A stretch of DNA of 44,468 nt. Origin: JAFDZV01 sp966128725. Its GTDB lineage: Bacteria > Bacteroidota > Ignavibacteria > OLB7. The stretch covers positions 1 to 44,468 of the forward strand of contig CBHYLN010000027.1 in the NCBI GenBank assembly GCA_966128725.1, in the 5' to 3' direction. Below the pieces are notes generated by a model. It saw only the letters and a list, made by a program, of their open reading frames with translations, was not told the DNA's origin and made no database searches. Shown one piece after another: positions 16,040-24,038 of this stretch; position 1 is the stretch's first letter, and the number at the start of each line of letters is the position of its first letter. The translations under genes were made by a program, and so were the position numbers.

Positions 16040-17995
16040 TTACTTCACCACAACAATCTCTCGCACGGCGGTCTGGCCATTACTCCGCACCACGCAGTAA
16101 TACGTTCCCGCCGCCAGCGCGCGCGCCTGAACGGGCAGACGGATATGGCCACCTTCCACCACGCGATCGCACAGCACCGCCATCACCGCGCCGCGCATGT
16201 CGCACAGCTCCACCGCCAGATGGCCGCGCCCCGATGTCCGTACATCAACGTATCCATCGGCGCACAGCGGTTGCGGGTGGATGCTGGCCTCGATGCGGTG
16301 CTCGCCCGCGCTGCCTGCAACACCGGCCCCACGCGGCGCCGCGAAGCCGGCCAATGCTACTTCTCCCTCGCGCTCGGCCGGATCGTTCGTCACCACGACA
16401 AGCCGTGCCTGGCTGCCCACGTTCGGCACCGACGGCGCAAACCGCACCGTGACAACAACGCTGTCACCCGGGGTCGCGATCGCCCTCGGGAAACCACCAA
16501 TCGGCGCCACCACGGAGAAGCTGCCGGCGCCGGCGCCTTCCAGGCGAAGGGATTCCAGCAGCAGCCCCGCGGCATTCCCGGCGCGTACCACCAGCGACCG
16601 TTGCACCGAGGCGCCAACGGCAACCGTATCGAAATCCATCAGATCCTTTGCATAGGCCGCGCGCGGGCTAAGGCTGCTGAACGCCAGCAGCGGAATGCGG
16701 ATGTCGGCGGCCTGCGCGTCGTTCGTCTGGATCACGAGCGTTGCGCTGTCCGGCTTGTTGATGGCCGTGGCGTTGAACCGCACCACCAGCGGCATCGCAT
16801 CGCCAAAAGCCAGGGTAACCGGAAACGGCCCCACCGTTCCGCCGATCGAGAAGCCGTCGCCGGATTCGATATACACCGAATCCACCCGCAGCCCCGCCGA
16901 GTTGGCCGCCCGAAGCTCGCGCAATCGTTCCGCCGACTGGCCCACCGTCACCGAATCGAAGTTCAGCGGATCAACATCGATCGCGGCCGTTGGCAGCGCC
17001 TTCTTGGCGCGAAGCCGGTACATGGCGCCTGCATCACCAACGGCCACAATCAACTGTCCGCCCGCGGTGGCCATCGTCCAGATCGTTGGGGATGTCTGCG
17101 TAAACGATACATCCCGGGCCCACGTGGTGCCGCCGTCCACCGTTTTCAGCATCACCGAAAGCGGCCCGGCCATGAAGCCGTTCGCGCCGTCGAGAAAGGA
17201 GACATGCGTGAAGATGGAGGTTGTGTTTGCGGCCGGCAGCGTAAGGTTGCTCCAGTTGGCGCCCGCGTCGGTTGACTTCACGGCAACGCCGTTGAACCCA
17301 ACGGCAAAACACGTCTGCGAATCGGGACAGGCGATGCAGTTGGCCCCGCCGGTCGTGGTCTTCACCTTGCTCCACGTGGTGCCGCCGTTGGTTGTCTTGT
17401 AGATCACCCCGCCGCCAAACGACGCATCGGCCGAGCCGGCCGCGTACCCGATCATGGGGCTGACAAACCAGCACTTGTCGAACGAATACGTGCCCGGGAT
17501 GCTCACCTTTGTCCAGGTGGCGCCGCCATCATGCGTGGCCACGATCACGCCGGTGGTGGAGCCGCCGCTGCCTTCGCCGCCGGTCACCCAGCAGTTGTTG
17601 GCATCGTAGCCGTGAATGCCGAACGTAAAGCCATCGTGGTAGCCGATCTCCTGCGGGGTCCAGGTGCCGCCGCCGTTGGTCGATTTCAGCAGGGTGCCGG
17701 CATCGCCGGCCACGTACACGATATCGCCCGACGCCCCGGGCGTGGCATATACGCCCCACAGACCGTTGGTGGTGGGCACGGCCACGGTGGTCCAGGTTTT
17801 GCCGCTGTCCACCGACTTGCGGACCAGGCCGCCATCGCCCACGGCATACCACCGCGCTTCGCTTGCGGCGCATACGCCCTTGTAGTTGTCGGTGGAAGGG
17901 GCCGAAATCTTCACCCACTTGCCCTGCGCCATTGCCAGGGTCGGGGCCAGCAGCAGCAGTGCCGCAACCGCATACAGTATCCGCGTGTGTATCAT
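16040..17995 (-). CDS. Ycf48/BNR-repeat exported protein with ASH-like domains and T9SS-type tail
   Basis: 651 residues from the ATG giving MIHTRILYAVAALLLLAPTL, a signal peptide cleaved near AMAQ. Residues 25-340 are a beta-propeller of BNR/Ycf48-type blades: DSGKTWTTV, NGGGTWTPQ, DGGATWTKV, NGGTTWSKV, DAGANWSNL and DGGTTWARD. Two choice-of-anchor-D/ASH-like domains follow (LNFDSVTVGQSAERLREL near 355 and MDFDTVAVGASVQRSLVV near 460). The last 80 residues resemble a type A sorting domain, ending GTYYCVVRSNGQTAVREIVV. It is likely secreted through the type IX system; a binding or structural role is more likely than catalysis. In photosynthetic organisms Ycf48 aids photosystem II assembly, but such repeats in bacteria have no common enzymatic role. 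Confidence 0.85.
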   Translation of the reverse strand: MIHTRILYAVAALLLLAPTLAMAQGKWVKISAPSTDNYKGVCAASEARWYAVGDGGLVRKSVDSGKTWTTVAVPTTNGLWGVYATPGASGDIVYVAGDAGTLLKSTNGGGTWTPQEIGYHDGFTFGIHGYDANNCWVTGGEGSGGSTTGVIVATHDGGATWTKVSIPGTYSFDKCWFVSPMIGYAAGSADASFGGGVIYKTTNGGTTWSKVKTTTGGANCIACPDSQTCFAVGFNGVAVKSTDAGANWSNLTLPAANTTSIFTHVSFLDGANGFMAGPLSVMLKTVDGGTTWARDVSFTQTSPTIWTMATAGGQLIVAVGDAGAMYRLRAKKALPTAAIDVDPLNFDSVTVGQSAERLRELRAANSAGLRVDSVYIESGDGFSIGGTVGPFPVTLAFGDAMPLVVRFNATAINKPDSATLVIQTNDAQAADIRIPLLAFSSLSPRAAYAKDLMDFDTVAVGASVQRSLVVRAGNAAGLLLESLRLEGAGAGSFSVVAPIGGFPRAIATPGDSVVVTVRFAPSVPNVGSQARLVVVTNDPAEREGEVALAGFAAPRGAGVAGSAGEHRIEASIHPQPLCADGYVDVRTSGRGHLAVELCDMRGAVMAVLCDRVVEGGHIRLPVQARALAAGTYYCVVRSNGQTAVREIVVVK

Positions 17996-18010
17996 CGTTG
18001 GTTCTCGATT

Positions 18011-18080
18011 GTTGATCACGATAGCGCCATCCACCAGGCGCCGGCTGTACCCGGGCTGCACGCCTGGGTCGGTGATCAAC
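18011..18080. repeat. Nested inverted repeats between two leftward genes
   Basis: GTTGATCAC (18011-18019) is inverted at 18072-18080, and inside it CCAGGCG (18034-18040) is inverted at 18061-18067. Together they can form one long two-tier hairpin in the 188-nt gap between the helical-repeat gene (ending 18184) and the Ycf48-like gene (starting 17995). It may end the upstream transcript or structure the leader of the downstream one. No T-tract is seen. Confidence 0.55.
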
Positions 18081-18183
18081 TTATCGTGGTTGCAATGGGG
18101 GCAACAAACCAACTTCCGCGCATTCGTAGCAGTTCACCACGCGGGAATGCGGCGCCGCGCACGGCCACGTCGCCGCACGCGAA

Positions 18184-19719
18184 TCAGGCGGCCACGCGCC
18201 GCCGGTGCTTGGCGGGAAGGGCCGCCGCAAGGATCTCGATCTTGCGGTCGAGCCATTGCAGGTATTGAAAGTTGCGGAACGAGTTGGCCTCCATCGGGTC
18301 GTGCTCCAACGGTGCCAAGCGTGCGCGCACATCCACGAACACGTCGTACAACGCCGCGGTGTTGGGCACGCGGATCAACGCGCGGAACAGATCCAGCACA
18401 ATGGCCTCGAAGCGGTACACAAGGTTGCGCGATCGCAGGTAGCGGTAGTGCGATCGTATCAGATACTCCATCAGGTCGGTGTTGCCAAGCTCGTAGTGGA
18501 TCACCACGTTCAGAAGCCTGGCATGCGCATACAACTGCATCCGGCTTTTGGGCTCGCCGTGGTCGATGACAAGGTTGTTGAATCGAAGCGCGTTGGCGAA
18601 ATCGCCGAGTTCGATGTACACCAACGAGAGATTATGCCAGAAGCTGAGGCGTTCGTCGGGCACAAGATGCGCGCCGTGCCTGCGCAGCCCTTCCTCCACC
18701 TCGCGCGCCAGCGCGGCAAAACGCTCACGATCGTCGAGGCCCAGCGCCATTGTCAGCATGTTCAGATACACCGTGCGGAACAGGTTTGCCTGGACGCTGG
18801 GGCTTGACAACCGCTTGGCCTGCAGAACGCTCTGTACGTTGACGCGCATGGTTTCGATCTGCTCCCAGAACCGCTGCACATGGCCGTTACGCTTGAGCAG
18901 CATCAGATAGTTTGCCACCACGCCCACATACCATAACACGCGCGAGCGCAGAAGCTGAGGATGTTGTTCAAACAGCGTTACCTGCCGCTCGGTGTAGCGA
19001 AGCGCCTCGGCATCGTTCCCCAGGGCATGGTGGTAGGTGGAACGGCTCCAGCAGTCAAGGATCTCGGCCTTCACCGAGGCAAACGTGCCGCCGTTGCCGG
19101 GGTGCCGTTCCATCAATCGATGCAGGGCATTCGCCTCGCTCTGCGATCGTACCGGGCCGGGAAGGAACGGCACGGTAATCCTGCGGAGCGCCGCCAGTTG
19201 ATCCATCAGCTCCTGATAGGCGCCGATGGTGCCGGTGATCGTGCCGTAGAGCTTCTCGATGCCCTCATCGGACATGGTGCTTTCCGGCTCGATCGACTCG
19301 TGCCAGGCGTACAGTTCCAGCAGCGCAAGATGATCCTCGTGTTGCTGCGCGCGTTCGATGGCCGCGCGGTACGCCTTGCGCGCCTGATCCGCCAATCCGC
19401 GATCCATCAGGATCTCGATGTTCTGGATCATCGCCCGGATCTCCGCATGTACCGTGGTGCCGGCATGCACCGCACGAAGCACGCGCAGGACCAGATCGTA
19501 CAGATACCGCTTGGCAACATTGAACTGCCGCACCATGGGTTCACCGGCAAACCGCGCCTTCAGGGCTGGCTCGTCGTAGGCATCCATCGCGTCGATCGCA
19601 TCGAACAATGCCAGGTAGCGCTTGTCGCCGCCGTACAGCGAGGCGCTGAGCTTGAAGTACCGCTTCTCCGATTTCGTGAGCGATTTCACCAGCCGAAACA
19701 AGTCATCCGACGCTTTCAT
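18184..19719 (-). CDS. Helical-repeat (TPR-like) protein of unknown function
   Basis: 511 residues from the ATG giving MKASDDLFRLVKSLTKSEKR; the longer frame upstream is Arg-rich and non-conserved in appearance. The protein is almost wholly alpha-helical. LFRLVKSLTKSEKRYFKLSA at the start followed by helices of about 34-residue periodicity (DQARKAYRAAIERAQQHED; GNDAEALRYTERQVTLFEQH; ELGDFANALRFNNLVIDH) is typical of TPR-like scaffold proteins found in Bacteroidota-type genomes. It has no signal peptide, so it is cytoplasmic. The partner is unknown. The gene is divergent from the glycosyltransferase at 19967 with a 247-nt gap. Confidence 0.7.
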   Translation of the reverse strand: MKASDDLFRLVKSLTKSEKRYFKLSASLYGGDKRYLALFDAIDAMDAYDEPALKARFAGEPMVRQFNVAKRYLYDLVLRVLRAVHAGTTVHAEIRAMIQNIEILMDRGLADQARKAYRAAIERAQQHEDHLALLELYAWHESIEPESTMSDEGIEKLYGTITGTIGAYQELMDQLAALRRITVPFLPGPVRSQSEANALHRLMERHPGNGGTFASVKAEILDCWSRSTYHHALGNDAEALRYTERQVTLFEQHPQLLRSRVLWYVGVVANYLMLLKRNGHVQRFWEQIETMRVNVQSVLQAKRLSSPSVQANLFRTVYLNMLTMALGLDDRERFAALAREVEEGLRRHGAHLVPDERLSFWHNLSLVYIELGDFANALRFNNLVIDHGEPKSRMQLYAHARLLNVVIHYELGNTDLMEYLIRSHYRYLRSRNLVYRFEAIVLDLFRALIRVPNTAALYDVFVDVRARLAPLEHDPMEANSFRNFQYLQWLDRKIEILAAALPAKHRRRVAA

Positions 19720-19898
19720 GATTTCTCGGGAGTTGATTGAACCGTGTTGGCGCACATCGCCGGCAACGGCAGCGCGGCACGGCGGGGGCGCACGCCGCCA
19801 CCACCGGCGGCGTAATCGTCGTGTGCCGGGCTCTGTGCTTCTGATACGACCCCGAACGCAGCCGGATGTTTCCGGACGATGCGCATTACGGGCCGCCG

Positions 19899-19907
19899 TA
19901 TCTTGCC
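19899..19907 (+). promoter_or_regulatory. Possible -7 element TATCTTGCC
   Basis: These nine bases are identical to the element before the gene starting at 3713. It lies 59 nt upstream of the ATG at 19967. A TTTC at 19869-19872 is 26 nt further upstream, longer than the usual spacing, so the pair is not convincing. Confidence 0.3.
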
Positions 19908-19966
19908 GGGCAACTGTAGTTCCCACGGCCGATGCCCGGTAAACGGCCGTGCCAACAACGCTCCGC

Positions 19967-21034
19967 ATGAACGTTCTGCTGGATGTCACAGCCCTGATGC
20001 GCCATAACCTCACGGGGATTGGTGTGTACACCCGGAACCTGTGGCTGGCGTTGAATGCTCTGCCGGACATCAACGTGCAAGGCCGCTGGCGGCTGGCACG
20101 GTTCGCCAAGCGAGGGCTTATCGCGCGGCATATCTCCGGGCCAACCGGCCCGCGTATCCCGCTGCTCTCCGACGTGAACCTCAGGGGCTTTCACGTGTTC
20201 CACGGCCCCGACTTCCGGATACCCCGTTGGGGCCGTTACCCGCGCGTGGTGACGATACACGACATGGTGGTGCACGAGCCCGACCTGGTGGACCCACTGT
20301 TCGCCGAGCAGGGCGCGGCAAAACTGCGCCGCACGTTGCTGGAGCACCGGCCCGACCGGATCATCGCCATCTCCAAGTTCACACGCGATTGCATCGTGGC
20401 GCGGTATCCGGAACTGGCCCCCATCGTGGATGTGGTGCATCCGGGTGTCGAGATCGAACGGTTCGCCGGCCAGGGCCAGGCGCCGCAGCGGCCGCCGTTC
20501 GTGTTGTCGGTGGGTTCGGTGGAGAAGCGCAAGAACCTTGCAACCACGCTGCACGCGTTTGCGCTGCTGCACGATCTTGCGCCCGATCTGGAACTGGTTA
20601 TCGCCGGCGGCAGCGGCCACGGTGCCGAGGCGATCGACAGGATGATCGCCGAATCGCCCCGCCGCGACGCCATTCACCGGCTGGGTTTCGTGGACGACAC
20701 CACGCTTGCCGCGCTGTATCGCGAGGCGATATGTTTTGTGTTCCCCTCGCTGTACGAAGGGTTCGGCCTGCCGATTCTGGAGGCGATGGCCGCGGGCTGC
20801 CCGGTGATCACAAGCAACATCGGGGCGATGGCCGAGGTGGGCGGAAACGCATGTATCACGGTTGATCCCCGAAACGCCGAGGCCCTGGCCCGGAGCATCA
20901 CACTCCTGGCGACCGATACGGACCAGCGGCAACGGCTTGTTGATGCGGGGCGGCAGCGCGCCGGCGAATTCAGTTGGCGGGCATGCGCCCAGCGAACGGC
21001 CGAGGTTTACAACCGTGCGCAAAACTCTCGATAG
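19967..21034 (+). CDS. Glycosyltransferase, GT4 family (group 1)
   Basis: 355 residues from the ATG giving MNVLLDVTALMRHNLTGIGV; an ATG 18 nt upstream is possible but less likely because the fold begins at this first strand. The LTGIGVYTRNL loop is the glycine-rich acceptor-side start of GT4 mannosyl/glucosyl-transferases. HDMVVHEPDLVDP and ISKFTRDCIVARYPE are family segments, VHPGVEIERF starts the donor domain, and LYEGFGLPILEAMAAGCPVI gives the retaining E-x7-E motif. It transfers a sugar to a lipid-linked or surface-glycan acceptor that cannot be identified. No permease, polymerase or flippase gene is adjacent. Confidence 0.92.
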   Translation: MNVLLDVTALMRHNLTGIGVYTRNLWLALNALPDINVQGRWRLARFAKRGLIARHISGPTGPRIPLLSDVNLRGFHVFHGPDFRIPRWGRYPRVVTIHDMVVHEPDLVDPLFAEQGAAKLRRTLLEHRPDRIIAISKFTRDCIVARYPELAPIVDVVHPGVEIERFAGQGQAPQRPPFVLSVGSVEKRKNLATTLHAFALLHDLAPDLELVIAGGSGHGAEAIDRMIAESPRRDAIHRLGFVDDTTLAALYREAICFVFPSLYEGFGLPILEAMAAGCPVITSNIGAMAEVGGNACITVDPRNAEALARSITLLATDTDQRQRLVDAGRQRAGEFSWRACAQRTAEVYNRAQNSR

Positions 21035-21128
21035 CGATAGATTCCGTACCGCGATGCGGCATCCACGGCCGGCAGTACATCAATCCGGAAAGGGCAGACC
21101 CCGGACAACCCGCACGAAATCAGGAAGC

Positions 21129-22610
21129 ATGATGAACCAACACCAACAACGTACCCTGCTTATCGCCATCGCAGGCATCATGTTGCTGTGCGCCGCCGCG
21201 CTGCGCGCGCAGGAAGCGTTCCCGCCAACGCATCTGGCAACGCTTACCACGATACCATCAATCCCGTAGAAGCGCGCCGGCGCCGGCGCGGTGTTCGTGG
21301 AGATCGACCCGCTGGCCGAACAGCTTTCGCTGCGCATTACGATGGTGACCCCAGGCGATACGGTGAACCTTGTTCACCTGCGCCGCCGGTATCCCGACGG
21401 ACGGGATTCGATCCTCTACAGCATCCCGTATCCCGAGGCCACCACCACGGTGACAACCATCCTTACGGTGTTCCAGCAGGGGGTGTATTCCGCGGCCGAT
21501 TCCAACCAGTTGTACGTGGACATCCGCAGCACCGGGCACCCCGACGGCTATATGACCGGCCATGTGGAGACGGTGCCCAGCGCAACTACGTTCGAGTTCA
21601 ACGGCGCCAAGGTGGTGCCCAGGGTTGACGGAGCCGGCGGCCATGGCAATGGATATGTGGTGCTCGATGCCGAAGCGCATGCCCTGCGGTATTATGTCTC
21701 ATGGACCGGCCTTTCCGGCCCACCGGCCGATGTGCAACTGCACCTTGGCCCAGCCGGCGCCAACGGCCCGCGGCTGGCACTGGCGGCGCCGTCGGACGGA
21801 GCGTCGTTTGTGGTGGGATCGTGGGTTGGGCTTACCGCCGAGGACATTGCCGCGCTGCGCACGGGCGGGATGTATCTCACGGTGGGAACCGCGTTGCATC
21901 CGGATGGCGAGATACGCGGGCAGCTTGTGCCCACCGATGTATTCACCGCGGCGCTCGACCCGTTCAACGAAAGCCCGGTGGTGGTTTCATCGTTCGCCAG
22001 CGGCACGGGCATCATGCTGCTCAGCGAGGCGCCCGGCGTGGGCATGTACACGAAGGTATACGCGGTGGTCGGCGATCTGGACGATACGATCCAGGCAGCG
22101 CACGTTCACCGTGGAAGCGTTGGCGCCAACGGCCCGGTGATTGTGCCGTTGGTGAAGCAGCGCCCGTTCGAGCTGACGCTGGAACGCAACGAGCCGGCCG
22201 GCACCTACGACACGGCGGCCACCGCGGCGATCCGCGCCGGGAACTCGTACATCAACGTGCATACCGGCACACATCAGGATGGCGAGCTGCGCGGGCAGTG
22301 GGTGCCGGCAGCATCCAACCTCTCGCGGATTGCGTCGGTTCGCGAACCGGAGCGCAATACGATTGGCGCCAATGCACGTTGGGACGCGGCCGCCAACACG
22401 ATACGATGCGCAATCGCGCCCGATGCGCGATATGGCAATCGTGCCCACGCTTTCCTGTACACGGCCGGCGGCCTGCTTGTGGGCCAGCAGGAGCTGGTCG
22501 ATAACGAGGCGACGTTCAACGCCACGGGCCTGGCTTCGGGCACGTACTTCACGAATGTGGTGGTTGATGGGCTGGTGGCTGCGTGCTGCCGTGTAACGTT
22601 GGCGCGCTGA
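21129..22610 (+). pseudogene. Three-domain CHRD protein with T9SS-type tail, interrupted by in-frame TAG
   Basis: The reading frame starts at ATGATG (21129 or 21132) with AGGAAG just before it and a clear signal peptide (RTLLIAIAGIMLLCAAALRA). At codon 47 (21267-21269) there is a TAG; the same frame then continues for 446 codons to TGA. Downstream are three CHRD (chordin-type) domains: the first interrupted near its start, the second beginning near FEFNGAKVVPRVDGAGGHGN and ending HPDGEIRGQL, the third holding AAHVHRGSVGANGPV and ending HTGTHQDGELRGQW. A type A sorting tail follows (RIASVREPERNTIGANAR to SGTYFTNVVVDG). The stop separates the signal from the domains, so a single base change, sequencing error or readthrough is the simplest explanation. 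Codon use after the stop looks normal, so any loss is recent. Confidence 0.75.
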
Positions 22611-22649
22611 CCTGCGGGGCGTAACGGCGGGCGGGCAGGCACACCGGCG

Positions 22650-23822
22650 TCACGTCTCGATCTGATTTGAACATGCGGCATCGCTTCCGGCATCCGGCGG
22701 CGGTGCCGCTTCGGTTTCCAGCAGCAGGCCGGCCAACGCCGCGTACGCTTCCGGGGCGCCGATGGCGGCAACCGTATGGCCATCGCCCACAAGCGCGAGA
22801 TGCGGCACACGGCATGGCGCCCAATCCACCGAGGCCACACCGCCGGCGTACAGCGCAACCACGGGGCGCCCGGTTGCCGAGGCCATGTGCACCACGCCGG
22901 TATCCGGGGTAAACACGATGCGCGCGGCGGCAACCGTGGCGATGGCGTCGCGCACGTCATCCAACGGTGGCAGCACAACCGCGCCCGGCACAACACGCGC
23001 GATATGCCCGGCCATGCCGTGCTCGGCGGGCATCGCCATCAGCGCAATGGCCAGCCCGGGGTGTTGCGCGGCCACGGCGCGAGCAAGCTCAACAAAATTC
23101 TCCTGCCCCCATCGGTTCCTGTCGTGGCTTACCGACAGGTTCAGCAACAGGAACCCGCCGGGCACCAGCCCAACACGTGCAAGGCGTTCGCAAGCGGCCG
23201 TGGCGCGCTCCGGGGTAATCGCCACGTAGGGCTGGATGGCGGAGTCATCGTACGGGATGGCGAATGTGTCGGCAAGCACCAGCACGGTGCGCTCCCACAT
23301 GGAACGCGGTTCCGAGGCCGCGCGCGATTGCACGTTGAAGTAGGTGTAGTAGGCGTCCTCGCGCCAGATGGTGGATTTCACCGTGCGGCCGCCGCCGATC
23401 AGGTTCGCGATGATGCCAACCTTGGTTCCGCGCCCGAAGATGCAGCAGATGATCGCGTCGTAACGATGCCGCCGCGCGGCCCGTATCGCGCGCACCATCC
23501 CGCCAAATCCGCCTGGCATTTCGATGATGGTGTCCACGTTCGGATCGTCCTCGATCACCGCCCGGTTCCTGGGTGAGGCAACAACGTCGATCGCTGCCTG
23601 TGGGGCATGCTGCTTCAGCAACGCAAACGCGGGCAACGTGGTCAGCATGTCGCCGATCGCATCGTACCGCAAAAACAGCACGCGCCGCGCGGTTGCCGGG
23701 TTCAGCCGCGATGCCAACCTGCGGTTCCGCCACATCAGGCGATGCAGCGCACGCCACAACACCTTGTTGGCGCGTTCAATCCCTTTCAACTTCCGACCGA
23801 TCGCGGAAAGACGTTTGCCCAT
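22650..23822 (-). CDS. Glycosyltransferase family 9 (heptosyltransferase-like)
   Basis: 390 residues from the ATG giving MGKRLSAIGRKLKGIERANK. After a basic helical N-terminus of 45 residues, the GT-B fold begins with RRVLFLRYDAIGDMLTTLPA (the R-x-D-x-x-G-D acceptor loop of the family) and TLPAFALLKQHAPQAAIDVV. The donor half has LLLNLSVSHDRNRWGQENFV and the hallmark FTPDTGVVHMASATGRPVVA (D-T-G-x-x-H). Family members add heptose or related sugars to lipopolysaccharide core or other glycans from ADP-heptose; the exact sugar is not known here. It is convergent with the CHRD gene (39 nt between stops) and follows the giant-protein operon after a strong hairpin. Confidence 0.9.
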   Translation of the reverse strand: MGKRLSAIGRKLKGIERANKVLWRALHRLMWRNRRLASRLNPATARRVLFLRYDAIGDMLTTLPAFALLKQHAPQAAIDVVASPRNRAVIEDDPNVDTIIEMPGGFGGMVRAIRAARRHRYDAIICCIFGRGTKVGIIANLIGGGRTVKSTIWREDAYYTYFNVQSRAASEPRSMWERTVLVLADTFAIPYDDSAIQPYVAITPERATAACERLARVGLVPGGFLLLNLSVSHDRNRWGQENFVELARAVAAQHPGLAIALMAMPAEHGMAGHIARVVPGAVVLPPLDDVRDAIATVAAARIVFTPDTGVVHMASATGRPVVALYAGGVASVDWAPCRVPHLALVGDGHTVAAIGAPEAYAALAGLLLETEAAPPPDAGSDAACSNQIET

Positions 23823-23930
23823 AGGGGCCGAATCTACGCAGGCCGGAAACTACCGCCAGCGTGTTTCTGCACGCAGTGCCGGCCGCGGCACACGCCCGCA
23901 GGGACCGGCGCGGAACGCCCTGGCCCAACA

Positions 23931-23972
23931 GCATCGCGCCCGCCCGCCATTCGGCAAGCGGGCGCGATATGC
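23931..23972 (-). terminator. Long hairpin after the giant gene
   Basis: ATCGCGCCCGC (23933-23943) pairs perfectly with GCGGGCGCGAT (23958-23968). The outer GC ends (23931-23932 with 23971-23972) can add two more pairs past a 2-nt bulge, and an inner CCG/CGG can also pair. It lies 70 nt after the stop of the 3547-residue gene, so it probably ends the 20-kb operon. There is no T-tract. Confidence 0.65.
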
Positions 23973-24038
23973 CTGCATAGGGATTACGGCGCAACCACGC
24001 AGCACCGGCCGGCGCGGTGGCCTGAAGGCTCAACGCTG

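Noticed and set aside
21188..21628. Frameshift as explanation for the break in the CHRD gene
   Set aside because: The parts before and after the TAG are in the same frame; the other frame here gives an Arg-rich non-protein sequence. A base substitution is simpler.
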